A DNA stretch of 64,000 nucleotides. Source: Verrucomicrobiia bacterium (GTDB lineage Bacteria; Verrucomicrobiota; Verrucomicrobiia; Limisphaerales; CAIMTB01). A program made the position numbers and the translations under genes. Shown here piece by piece: positions 23,723-31,266 of this stretch. Position 1 is the stretch's first letter. Every line of letters starts with the position of its first letter. The notes under the pieces were generated by a model. The model made no database searches, was not told the origin of the DNA, and was given only the letters and a program-made list of their open reading frames with translations. Location: positions 35,456 through 99,455 of the forward strand of contig JAHCBA010000026.1 in assembly GCA_019634625.1 (NCBI GenBank), in the 5' to 3' direction.

Positions 23723-25015
23723 ATGCGCCACGCGCCGATCGATCCCCAGCTCTTCGTCGAGAACCGCCGTCGGTTGATGCGTCTCCTGCCCCCGGGCTCC
23801 CTCGCCGTCGTCAACGCCAACGACATCCTCCCCACCAATGCCGACGGCACCCTCCGCCCCGTCCCCAACGCGGACCTCTTCCACCTCACCGGCGTCGAAC
23901 AGGAGGAAACCCTCCTCGTCCTCTTCCCCGACGCCGACGACGAGCGCCTGCGGGAAGTCCTCTTCCTCCGCGAAACCAGCGACCTCATCGCCACCTGGGA
24001 GGGACGCAAGCTCTCCCGCGAAGCGGCCCGCGAAGCCACCGGCATCCGCAATGTCCAGTGGCTCGCCGAGTTTCCCCGCCTCTTTCACCGCCTCATGTGC
24101 GAGGCCGATCACGTCTGGCTCAATTCCAACGAACACAAGCGCGCCGACATCGTGGTCGAAACCCGCGAGGCCCGCTTCGTCCGCTGGGTCCGCGAACGCT
24201 ATCCCCTCCATCAGTACCACCGCCTCGCCCGCCTCATGCACCGGCTCCGCGCCGTCAAGCATCCCCACGAGGTGGACCTCGTCCGCCAGGCCTGCGCCAT
24301 CACCCGCGCCGGGTTCGAACGCGTCGCCCGCTTCGTCCAGCCCGGCGTTTCCGAACATGAGGTCGAGGCCGAGTTCGCCCACGAGTTCCTCCGCCGTCGT
24401 GCCAGCTTCGCCTATTCGCCCATCATCGCCTCCGGCCCCAATGCCTGCATCCTCCACTACGGCGAAAACGACCAGACCTGCCGCGACGGCGACCTCCTCC
24501 TCCTCGATGTCGCCGCCGCGTACGCCAACTACGCCTCCGATCTCACCCGCACCCTCCCCGTCAACGGCCGCTTCACCGCCCGCCAACGCCGGGTGTACGA
24601 GGCCGTCCTGCGCGTCCTCCGCGGCGCCATCGCCCAGCTCCGGCCCGGCGTGAAATGGAAACACTGGCAGGAGGCCGCCGAGGAGGCCATGGCCCGCGAA
24701 TGCGTGGACCTCGGCCTCCTCACACTCCGCGACCTCCGCGAAAACCCCGAGGACCCCATGCGTCGCCCGGTCAAACGCTTCTTCATGCACGGACTCGGCC
24801 ACCCCATCGGCCTCGATGTCCACGACGTCGGCTTCACCACCGAACCCTTCGCCCCCGGCTGGATCATGACCGTCGAACCCGGCCTCTACCTCAAGGACGA
24901 GGGCATCGGCGTCCGCCTCGAAAACGTCGTCCTCATCACCGGGGACGGCCCGGTGGATCTCATGGCCGACATCCCCATCGATCCCGACGCCATCGAGGCG
25001 CTCATGAAGGGCTGA
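23723..25015 (+). CDS. pepP: Xaa-Pro aminopeptidase (aminopeptidase P, M24B)
   Basis: A 430-residue protein with the aminopeptidase P N-terminal domain (about 1-150, FHLTGVEQEETLLVLFPDAD) and a pita-bread M24 catalytic domain. Metal ligands are visible: LLLDVAAAYANYASDLTRT (first two Asp), FFMHGLGHPIGLDVHD (His), MTVEPGLYL (Glu) and GVRLENVVLIT (Glu). It removes N-terminal residues that precede proline. The start ATG 23723 is the first suitable one after mobA. Its stop lies in a short tandem duplication (25009-25050). Confidence 0.93.
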   Translation: MRHAPIDPQLFVENRRRLMRLLPPGSLAVVNANDILPTNADGTLRPVPNADLFHLTGVEQEETLLVLFPDADDERLREVLFLRETSDLIATWEGRKLSREAAREATGIRNVQWLAEFPRLFHRLMCEADHVWLNSNEHKRADIVVETREARFVRWVRERYPLHQYHRLARLMHRLRAVKHPHEVDLVRQACAITRAGFERVARFVQPGVSEHEVEAEFAHEFLRRRASFAYSPIIASGPNACILHYGENDQTCRDGDLLLLDVAAAYANYASDLTRTLPVNGRFTARQRRVYEAVLRVLRGAIAQLRPGVKWKHWQEAAEEAMARECVDLGLLTLRDLRENPEDPMRRPVKRFFMHGLGHPIGLDVHDVGFTTEPFAPGWIMTVEPGLYLKDEGIGVRLENVVLITGDGPVDLMADIPIDPDAIEALMKG

Positions 25016-25050
25016 ACCGCCCCGGGGTAGGGCTGAACCGCCCCGGGGTC
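25009..25050. repeat. Two tandem 21-bp units at the end of the peptidase gene
   Basis: The unit GGGCTGAACCGCCCCGGGGT(A) occurs twice in direct repeat; the first copy contains the peptidase stop TGA. Each unit holds the palindrome CCCCGGGG. An AT-richer segment TCAGATCTGTGAATTTGACA follows. The palindromes might serve as a weak terminator. There is no T-run. Confidence 0.6.
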
Positions 25051-25147
25051 AGATCTGTGAATTTGACATTTGCCCCCCTTCCGAGGTTCCGACGGCAGCC
25101 CGTCCAAGCCACCGATCCGACCCCGGCTCCCACCCCATCATTCCACT

Positions 25148-25184
25148 CCCCTGCGCCTCGTGGAACCCGGCCCTCCGGTTTCAC
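25148..25184. repeat. Family A half-element between convergent genes
   Basis: CCACTCCCCTGCGCCTCGTG followed by GAACCCGGCCCTCCGG is the right half of the central palindrome seen in the family A and B repeats. It reaches into the last codons of the helicase gene, which stops at 25181. Confidence 0.6.
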
Positions 25185-27226
25185 GGCCCCATTTGCGCCA
25201 CCCGGTCCCGCATCCCCGCGAACAGGCTCTTTCCCGTGTCCGACGCCACCGGCTTGCGCGCCGCGGCGTCCTCGTGCTCGACCAGTTCCGGCGGCAGCTC
25301 GCGCAGGAACGACGAGGGTTGCGCCGGCAACGCCTGCCCGTACCGCTTGCGCCCCTCGCAATGCGACAACGTCAGTGTCTGCATCGCCCGGGTCAGGGCC
25401 ACATAAAACAGCCGGCGTTCCTCATCGAGCGTCCCCTCCTCCTTCGCCCGCGTGTGCGGCAGCAGCCCCTCTTCGAGCCCGACGATGTACACGTGCGGAA
25501 ACTCAAGCCCCTTGCAACTGTGCATCGTGATCAGCGTGACCTCGTCGCCATGCTTCTCTGAACTCGATGACCGATCGGTGTCCAAAGCCATGTCCGCCAA
25601 TCCCTCCGCCAACCGGTCCGGCCCGGTCCCGCCCGTCGCCGCTTCAGGACCGTCCAGCGCGGCAATGAGTTCCTTCAGATTGCGAATCCGGTTCTCCGCC
25701 GCCTCGAGGTTTCGTTCCGACTTCCGCAGGTGATCCCAGTACCCCACCTCCGTCAGGACCCCCTCGGCCCACGGACCCAGCGGCTGCCCCGCCTGGATCG
25801 ATTCCAGACGTTGCCGGGTCTCCTCCACCCACAGGATGAACTTCTGCAGCGCCTCCCGCGTCCGCACCGCCAGCCCCTCCTGAACGTCCGTGTGCCGCAT
25901 CGCTGCGAACACGGAACACTGCCGCTCCTGGCTCGCCCCCAGCAACCGCTCAAGCGTCACATCGCTCAAGCCCCGCGCCGGCACATTCGCAATCCGCAGC
26001 AGGCTCGCATCGTCGTCGGGCTGATGCAGCATCTTGAGGTAGGCCAGGAAATCCCGGATCTCGAGCCGGTCGAAGAACGATTGTCCCCCCACGATCCGGT
26101 ACCGCACCCTGGCCCGCCGCAGCGCCGCCTCCATCGGGCGCGACTGCTGGTTGGTCCGGAACAGCACCGCCTGCTGCCCCCACGGGATCGCCCGCGACAT
26201 CCGCCCCAGCTCGATCTCGTCCACCACCCACTGCGCCTCCGCCTCGTCGTGCGCGCAACTCACCAGCCGGATCTTCCGTCCCTCGCCGTGCCGCGACCAC
26301 AGGTTCTTCCCGCGCCGCCTCGGGTTGTTCCGGATCACGTGGTTGGCGGCGGTCAGGATCGTGTTCGTGGACCGGTAGTTCTGCTCCAGCAGGACCACCT
26401 TCACCTCCGGGAAGTGCCGCTCGAAATCCAGGAGGTTCGCGATCTCCGCCCCGCGCCACCCGTAGATGCTCTGGTCGTCGTCCCCCACCACGCACAGATT
26501 CCGATGCTCCACCGCCAGCGCCCGCACCAGCTCGAACTGCGCCCCGTTGGTGTCCTGGTACTCGTCCACCATCACATACCGGTACCGCGCCCGGCATTCC
26601 TCAAGGGCGTCCGCATGCGCCCGGAACAACCGGATGGGCAGCAGGATGAGATCGTCGAAATCCACCGCGTTCGCCGCCCGCAAGGCGGTCTCGTACCGCC
26701 GCCGCAGATGCCGCGCCAGCGCCATCCCGTCCTGGGTCACCGGCAGTTCCGCGTCCGGCGGGGCGTTCCGCAGCCGGCTCAGCGCCGCCAGCACGTCCTG
26801 CGGCTTCGCCTTGATGTCCCTCTCGCTGAGCGTCGCCAGCAACCGCTTCACCACCCCCAGCTGCTCGGTGTCGTCGTAGATCGTGAAGTTCGCCTTGTAC
26901 CCCAGCTTCTCGATGTGACGCCGCAGGATCCGCACCCCCAGCGAATGGAAGGTGCACATCGTCGGACGTTCCGTCTCCCGCCCCTCCCGCGACCGCCGCG
27001 CCGGCACCAACTGCCGCACCCGCCCCAGCATCTCCCGCGCCGCCTTGTTCGTGAACGTCACCGCCAGGATGTTCCCCGGCGCCACCCCCCGGTGCAGCAT
27101 CCACGCAATCCGGTGCGTGATGACCCGCGTCTTCCCGGTGCCCGCCCCCGCCAGGATCAGCACCGGCCCGTCCACCGTGGTCACTGCCTCGCGCTGCTGC
27201 GGGTTGAGGTCCGAAAGGTCGAACAT
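25181..27226 (-). CDS. ATP-dependent DNA helicase, UvrD/PcrA/Rep family
   Basis: A 681-residue SF1A helicase beginning MFDLSDLNPQQREAV. All motifs are in order: LAGAGTGKTRVI (Walker A), VTFTNKAAREML (Ia), MVDEYQDTN (II), VVGDDDQSIYGWRGA (III), NYRSTNTIL (IV), VTLITMHSCKGLEFPHVYIV (V) and EERRLFYVALTRAM (VI). It unwinds DNA 3' to 5' in repair and replication restart. The length is near that of PcrA and Rep (about 670-730). The ATG at 27226 is the natural start; the longer frame upstream runs through a family A repeat. Confidence 0.94.
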   Translation of the reverse strand: MFDLSDLNPQQREAVTTVDGPVLILAGAGTGKTRVITHRIAWMLHRGVAPGNILAVTFTNKAAREMLGRVRQLVPARRSREGRETERPTMCTFHSLGVRILRRHIEKLGYKANFTIYDDTEQLGVVKRLLATLSERDIKAKPQDVLAALSRLRNAPPDAELPVTQDGMALARHLRRRYETALRAANAVDFDDLILLPIRLFRAHADALEECRARYRYVMVDEYQDTNGAQFELVRALAVEHRNLCVVGDDDQSIYGWRGAEIANLLDFERHFPEVKVVLLEQNYRSTNTILTAANHVIRNNPRRRGKNLWSRHGEGRKIRLVSCAHDEAEAQWVVDEIELGRMSRAIPWGQQAVLFRTNQQSRPMEAALRRARVRYRIVGGQSFFDRLEIRDFLAYLKMLHQPDDDASLLRIANVPARGLSDVTLERLLGASQERQCSVFAAMRHTDVQEGLAVRTREALQKFILWVEETRQRLESIQAGQPLGPWAEGVLTEVGYWDHLRKSERNLEAAENRIRNLKELIAALDGPEAATGGTGPDRLAEGLADMALDTDRSSSSEKHGDEVTLITMHSCKGLEFPHVYIVGLEEGLLPHTRAKEEGTLDEERRLFYVALTRAMQTLTLSHCEGRKRYGQALPAQPSSFLRELPPELVEHEDAAARKPVASDTGKSLFAGMRDRVAQMGP

Positions 27227-27315
27227 GGGGCGCGGAGTGTAAGTACCCGCCGCCCGAGGGCAATCGGCTTCCCACAGCGCCGCAAACACCCCGTGTTCCG
27301 CGAACGGGTGCCTCC

Positions 27316-27477
27316 GGGTGCATCCCGGAGTTGTGGGTGAGGAGGCGGCGAATCGGAGGGACGAACTCCGCGAGTCCTCGATCCAACGCTCCACACCGTT
27401 GCGGCCTCGTGGAACCCGGCCCTCCGGGATGACGCGTCGCGAAATTCGCACCTCTCCCCACAACTTCGGGATGCACG
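27316..27477. repeat. Family A palindromic repeat, full-length copy
   Basis: A 162-bp element, reference copy of the family. The left end GGGTGCATCCCGGAGTTGTG and the right end CCACAACTTCGGGATGCAC are inverted repeats. Inside them the pair GGAGGGACGAACTCCGCGAG / CCTCGTGGAACCCGGCCCTC forms a second inverted repeat. It occupies the gap between the helicase start and fabG and could fold into one long stem in RNA or DNA. Confidence 0.85.
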
Positions 27478-27546
27478 GCTGGCGATTTTATGCCGCGGAC
27501 GCCGCATTGACATCCGCCCGAGGGTCTCTGCCACTCTCCCCGGACC

Positions 27547-28290
27547 ATGAGTCTGCTGGCGGGCAAATCGGCGGTGGTCACCGGAGCGGGTCGCGGCATC
27601 GGCCGCGCCATCGCCCTGCGCTTCGCCGCGGAAGGCGCCAATGTGGCCTGCGTCTCCCGTACCCGGGAGAACGCCGAGCGGGTCGCGGAGGAGGTCCGAA
27701 GCGCCGGTCGCCAGGCCTGGGCCTTTGCCGTCGATGTCGCCGATGCAGAGGCCGTCCGCCAGGCCGGCGAAGCCATCCTCGCCGAAATCAAGGCCGTCGA
27801 TGTCCTCGTCAACAATGCCGGGATCACCCGCGACGGCCTGGTCATGCGCCTGGCCGAATCGGACTGGGACGAGGTCCTCGACACCAACCTCAAGGGCGCC
27901 TTCCACGTCACCCGCGCCTTCTCCCGCGCCTTCCTCAAGCAACGCTCCGGGCGCATCATCAACGTGGCCTCCATCATCGGTCTCATCGGCAATGCCGGTC
28001 AGGCCAACTACGCCGCCAGCAAGGCCGGCCTCATCGGTTTCACCAAGTCGGTCGCCCGGGAATTCGCCTCCCGCGGCGTCACCTGCAACGCCATCGCTCC
28101 GGGCTTCATCACCACCGACATGACCGCCGCCCTGGGCGACGACCTGAGGGCCCAACTCCTCGCCCGCATCCCCATGAACTGCCTGGGTGAACCCGAGGAC
28201 ATCGCCCAGGCCGCCCTCTACCTCGCCGGCCCGGGAGGACGCTACGTCACCGGTCAGGTCCTTGTCGTGGACGGCGGCATGGTCATGTAA
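27547..28290 (+). CDS. fabG: 3-oxoacyl-[ACP] reductase
   Basis: A 247-residue short-chain dehydrogenase with the NADPH-binding TGAGRGIGRAIAL, the NNAG motif (VDVLVNNAGITRDGLV), the catalytic Ser in NVASIIGLIGNAG, and YAASKAGLIGFTKS with the Tyr-x-x-x-Lys pair. The C-terminus (TGQVLVVDGGMVM) is typical of FabG. It carries out the first reduction of fatty acid elongation. It heads the fabG-acpP-fabF group. A TTGACA at 27507-27512 lies 35 bp upstream and may be the -35 element, but the -10 is weak. Confidence 0.96.
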   Translation: MSLLAGKSAVVTGAGRGIGRAIALRFAAEGANVACVSRTRENAERVAEEVRSAGRQAWAFAVDVADAEAVRQAGEAILAEIKAVDVLVNNAGITRDGLVMRLAESDWDEVLDTNLKGAFHVTRAFSRAFLKQRSGRIINVASIIGLIGNAGQANYAASKAGLIGFTKSVAREFASRGVTCNAIAPGFITTDMTAALGDDLRAQLLARIPMNCLGEPEDIAQAALYLAGPGGRYVTGQVLVVDGGMVM

Positions 28291-28328
28291 CAACCCCTCT
28301 CGGCGGGCGGGCGGTCACGTTTCGGGAC

Positions 28329-28357
28329 TTGACGCCCCTGCACCCGCCACCTAACAG
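28329..28357 (+). promoter_or_regulatory. Putative sigma-70-type promoter of acpP
   Basis: TTGACG (28329-28334) and TAACAG (28352-28357) are separated by 17 bp and end 27 bp before the acpP start. The gap to fabG is 94 bp, so acpP can be transcribed on its own, which suits a highly expressed protein. Confidence 0.5.
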
Positions 28358-28384
28358 ACACGCGCAAACAACACATCGGCTCCC

Positions 28385-28633
28385 ATGGCGGACCAAGAAA
28401 CAACCATCGAACAGCGGGTCAGAAAGATCATCGTTGACCAGCTCGGCGTAAAAGAAGACCAGGTGACTCCAGAGGCCAAGTTCATCGAGGACCTCGGAGC
28501 AGACTCCCTCGACACCGTCGAGCTTGTCATGGCCCTCGAGGAGGAGTTCGGGCAGGAAATCCCGGACGAGGAGGCCGAAAAGCTCCAAAGCGTCGGCGAC
28601 GTCATCAAGTACATCGAGGAGCGCCAGAAATAG
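28385..28633 (+). CDS. acpP: Acyl carrier protein
   Basis: An 82-residue acidic protein with [20 protein letters not shown]; the Ser of DSL carries the 4'-phosphopantetheine arm. It shuttles acyl groups in fatty acid synthesis. Length and motif are canonical. It sits between fabG and fabF, as in many bacteria, and is followed by a hairpin with a T-run. Confidence 0.98.
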   Translation: MADQETTIEQRVRKIIVDQLGVKEDQVTPEAKFIEDLGADSLDTVELVMALEEEFGQEIPDEEAEKLQSVGDVIKYIEERQK

Positions 28634-28654
28634 GCGCTTCCCGGCTCGACGGAT

Positions 28655-28700
28655 AACGGGGCGGCCGGGTCGGCACGATGCCGTCCCCGCCCCGTTTTCC
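28655..28700 (+). terminator. Intrinsic terminator or attenuator between acpP and fabF
   Basis: Perfect 10-bp arms AACGGGGCGG (28655-28664) and CCGCCCCGTT (28687-28696) are followed by TTTT within 28695-28698. It would stop most transcripts after acpP and let a fraction continue into fabF. An in-frame ATG at 28678 lies in the loop, which argues for the later fabF start at 28720. Confidence 0.7.
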
Positions 28701-28719
28701 ATTCCCCATACCCCCCTTC

Positions 28720-29979
28720 ATGGAACCCTCCCCGACCGAGCGTCGTGTGGTCGTCACCGGCCTCGGCGTCGTCTCCCCCATCGGCAACGACCTCGAGACC
28801 TTCTGGACCCGGCTCGTCAACGGCGACTGCGGCATCGACCTCATCACCCGCTTCGACACCGCCGCCTACGACTGCCGCATCGCCGGCGAAGTCCGCGATT
28901 TCGACCCCGCCCCGGCCTTCCCCTCCCCCAAGGAACTCCGGCGCACCGATCGCTTCGTCCATTACGCCGTGCATGCCGGCTGGCAGGCCCTTCGCGATTC
29001 CGGTCTCGACCTCGACCGCTGCGACCGGGACCGCATCGGCGTGTTCCTGGGCTCCGGCATCGGCGGCCTCGAAACCACCGGCGACCAGCATCAGGTCCTC
29101 CTCGCCCGGGGCCCCGGCCGCGTCTCCCCCTTCATGATCCCCATGCTCATCCTCAACATGGGCGCCGGGGCCTTCTCCATGTACCATCGCCTGCGCGGAC
29201 CCTGCGTCGCCACCTGCTCCGCCTGCGCCACCTCCACCCACGCCATCGGTGAAGCCTGGCGCACCCTCAAGATGGGCGATGCCGACATCATGTTCGCCGG
29301 CGGCTCCGAAGCCACCATCGTCCCCCTCGGCATCTCCGGCTTCTGCGCCATGAAGGCCCTCAGCACCCGCAACGACGATCCCCGGCACGCCTCCCGCCCC
29401 TTCGATGCGGACCGCGACGGATTCGTCATGGGCGAAGGCGGGGGCGTCCTCGTCCTAGAGGAACTCGAACACGCCCGCCGCCGCGGCGCCCGCATCTACT
29501 GCGAACTGGTCGGTTACGGCAACACCGCCGACGCCTACCACCTCACCGCCCCGTCCCCGGCCGGTGAAGGCGCCGCCCGCTGCATGCGCCAGGCCCTCCG
29601 CTCCGCCCGCCTCAACCCCGGGGACATCACCTACGTCAACGCCCACGGCACCTCCACCCCCCAGGGCGACATCTGCGAATCCCAGGCCATCGCCGCCGTC
29701 TTCGGACCCCACGCCCAACACCTCGCCGTCAGCTCCACCAAGGGTGCCACCGGCCATATGCTCGGTGCCGCCGGCGCCGTCGAAATGGCCGCCTGCTGCA
29801 AGGCCCTCGAAACCGGCATCGTCCCCCCGACCATCAATTATCAGAAGCCGGACCCCGAATGCTCCCTCGACTACGTCCCCAACACCGCCCGCTCCCTCAA
29901 GGTCGAGGCCATCCTCAACAACTCCTTCGGATTCGGCGGCCATAACGCCACCCTCGCCGCCCGGCGGTTCACCGGCTGA
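28720..29979 (+). CDS. fabF: 3-oxoacyl-[ACP] synthase II
   Basis: A 419-residue KAS II condensing enzyme. The catalytic Cys is in TCSACATSTHAIGEAW, the two His are in YVNAHGTSTPQGD and STKGATGHMLGAAG, and the C-terminus has NNSFGFGGHNATL. It elongates acyl-ACP with malonyl-ACP. The ATG at 28720 (MEPSPTERRVVVTGLG) is chosen because the earlier ATG at 28678 is inside the terminator loop and would add a Pro/Phe-rich leader not seen in the family. Confidence 0.96.
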   Translation: MEPSPTERRVVVTGLGVVSPIGNDLETFWTRLVNGDCGIDLITRFDTAAYDCRIAGEVRDFDPAPAFPSPKELRRTDRFVHYAVHAGWQALRDSGLDLDRCDRDRIGVFLGSGIGGLETTGDQHQVLLARGPGRVSPFMIPMLILNMGAGAFSMYHRLRGPCVATCSACATSTHAIGEAWRTLKMGDADIMFAGGSEATIVPLGISGFCAMKALSTRNDDPRHASRPFDADRDGFVMGEGGGVLVLEELEHARRRGARIYCELVGYGNTADAYHLTAPSPAGEGAARCMRQALRSARLNPGDITYVNAHGTSTPQGDICESQAIAAVFGPHAQHLAVSSTKGATGHMLGAAGAVEMAACCKALETGIVPPTINYQKPDPECSLDYVPNTARSLKVEAILNNSFGFGGHNATLAARRFTG

Positions 29980-29992
29980 AGTCCACCGCCGG

Positions 29993-30041
29993 ATCCGCCA
30001 CCGCCGCCACCGCCGCCACCGCCGCCACCGCCGCCACCGGC
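29993..30041. repeat. Short tandem repeat of GCCACC/GCCGCC triplet pairs
   Basis: About eight hexanucleotide units (CCGCCACCGCCGCCACC...) follow directly after the fabF stop. It is a simple-sequence tract with no coding support; the neighbouring 30042-30130 has no feature I can name. Confidence 0.7.
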
Positions 30042-30132
30042 CATCCCGATCCGTTCCCCGATCCATTCCTGATCCCGGATCCGTCCGGCTCACGGCGCCA
30101 TCCGCCAGCCAACCCATCCCCAAAAAGCGAAA

Positions 30133-30166
30133 GCGCCGCCTCCGTCAACCCGGAAGGCGGCGTTCT
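30133..30166. terminator. Hairpin between fabF and the convergent PUR-alpha gene
   Basis: CGCCGCCTCCG and CGGAAGGCGGCG pair with one bulge around a 6-nt loop; an A-rich run precedes it and TTCTCC follows. It can serve as a terminator for either convergent gene. The T-run on the plus side is weak, whereas the A-run at 30121-30126 gives Ts on the minus strand. Confidence 0.5.
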
Positions 30167-30189
30167 CCTGGGTGCCTGGCGCCGAAGCC

Positions 30190-30495
30190 CTACACCTCGG
30201 GATCGACGTCCGCCAGTTTCGTCGGCGTCTCCCGATCCGCCTGGATCAGCACGTCCAGCATGTTCCTCAGATCCTCCAGACCCGACGACGGGATGATCAC
30301 ATGATCCCGCCGCCCGCCCACATCCTCGGTGATCCTCAGGAACCGCCCGCGCGGATTCTCCTTCAGGCTGAGAATGAAGACCTTCCTCTCCACCTGAAAC
30401 TTCTCGGATCGAATCGTCTCCTCCGGAGGCGGGGGATGAGGCACCCCGCTGTTTCGAAACCCGTTGGATGGATACCGTCGCTCGTGTGAGATCAT
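30190..30495 (-). CDS. PUR-alpha-like single-stranded nucleic-acid-binding protein (DUF3276 type)
   Basis: A 101-residue protein whose central region, IRSEKFQVERKVFILSLKEN then PRGRFLRITEDVGGRRDHV and IIPSSGLEDLRNMLDVL, follows the single PUR repeat of bacterial PurA-like proteins, four strands and a helix. Members bind single-stranded DNA or RNA as dimers. The N-terminal 25 residues look disordered. It is transcribed toward fabF, with a TTGACA promoter at 30558-30586. Confidence 0.75.
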   Translation of the reverse strand: MISHERRYPSNGFRNSGVPHPPPPEETIRSEKFQVERKVFILSLKENPRGRFLRITEDVGGRRDHVIIPSSGLEDLRNMLDVLIQADRETPTKLADVDPEV

Positions 30496-30557
30496 AACCT
30501 GTCCCTGTCCAGTTGACGCCTCTTCGGTGACCCCGCCCCCTTGGCGGTGGCTCCCGC

Positions 30558-30586
30558 TAGAGTTCTACCTGCCTCGGCTTTGTCAA
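30558..30586 (-). promoter_or_regulatory. Putative promoter of the PUR-alpha gene
   Basis: On the minus strand TTGACA (30586-30581) and ACTCTA (30563-30558) are 17 bp apart, about 60 bp upstream of the start codon. The -35 overlaps the stop end of the upstream membrane-protein gene. The -10 is far from TATAAT, so this is tentative. Confidence 0.35.
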
Positions 30587-31140
30587 ATCCTCAGCCGCGC
30601 CCTCGGAAACAATCGAGGCCCGCCATTGTTGGGCGACGACTGGTGCAGGAAATACAACACCACGCCAGCCAAGGAAATCACATTCGCCATCACCGACACC
30701 CCCTGCCAGATGCCCAGCGATCGCTCCGCCTGCCGCTGGTCGGGCGTCACCGCCTGCAACTGAATCCGCCGGTCCGGCCCCAGGTACGCCTGCATGTTGA
30801 AATCGCGGCACTTCGGCGCCACGTACACCCGCCCCACACTTCCCAACGCCAGCAGGCTCAGCAGCAGCACCATCAGCCTCCGATCCAGCGGCCTCCCCGA
30901 GTACAACCACTCCGCCAGGGCATGGATCAACGCCAGCGTCGCGCAGACCACCTGGAACAGGTGGAAGCGCTCCAAGGCCAGCACCCCCGTCTCCCCGGCG
31001 TGCAAGGGACCCAGCAGCCGAAGCACATCCGTCCGCCCCAGCAGCGGATCCATCGCCAGCACGAAAAACACGGTGCCGCCCAGCCAGACCGCCGCGGTCC
31101 CCAATCCGGCCAGGCGCAGGAACGTGATCACCGGCGGCAC
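30583..31140 (-). CDS. Small integral membrane protein, DUF4149/TMEM205-like
   Basis: A 185-residue protein with four hydrophobic helices (about residues 7-30, 56-78, 88-105, 145-165). Conserved-looking features are the first-helix WLGGTVFFVLA, the second-helix FHLFQVVCATLALIHALAEW, and a loop RVYVAPKCRDFN. Helix order and the WxGG start resemble DUF4149, a family without known function. The start is taken as GTG 31140 because AGGGGG lies 9 nt upstream; a TTG at 31158 would place the start before that site. Confidence 0.6.
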   Translation of the reverse strand: MPPVITFLRLAGLGTAAVWLGGTVFFVLAMDPLLGRTDVLRLLGPLHAGETGVLALERFHLFQVVCATLALIHALAEWLYSGRPLDRRLMVLLLSLLALGSVGRVYVAPKCRDFNMQAYLGPDRRIQLQAVTPDQRQAERSLGIWQGVSVMANVISLAGVVLYFLHQSSPNNGGPRLFPRARLRI

Positions 31141-31266
31141 CCTAAAAAACCCCCTCAAACCAAGCCAAGTCCCGAATCCAGTCCCCGATCGGGATTGTCA
31201 GCCCCGTGGGAATGCACCGAAGATCCCCCGGGACCGGTCCATGAGCCCTCCCATCGCCCGCCAGCC

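Noticed and set aside
23480..24823. Minus-strand open frame of 447 codons opposite pepP and mobA
   Set aside because: It is composed of Gly/Ala/Glu/Val in the pattern expected from the complement of a GC3-rich gene. The plus-strand genes have complete catalytic motifs.
25009..25050. Riboswitch or attenuator after pepP
   Set aside because: It is only a tandem duplication with CCCCGGGG centres, without a T-run or further secondary structure.
31141..31266. Pho box in front of the phosphate operon
   Set aside because: I looked for tandem CTGTCAT-like units upstream of the PhoU fusion and saw none convincing.
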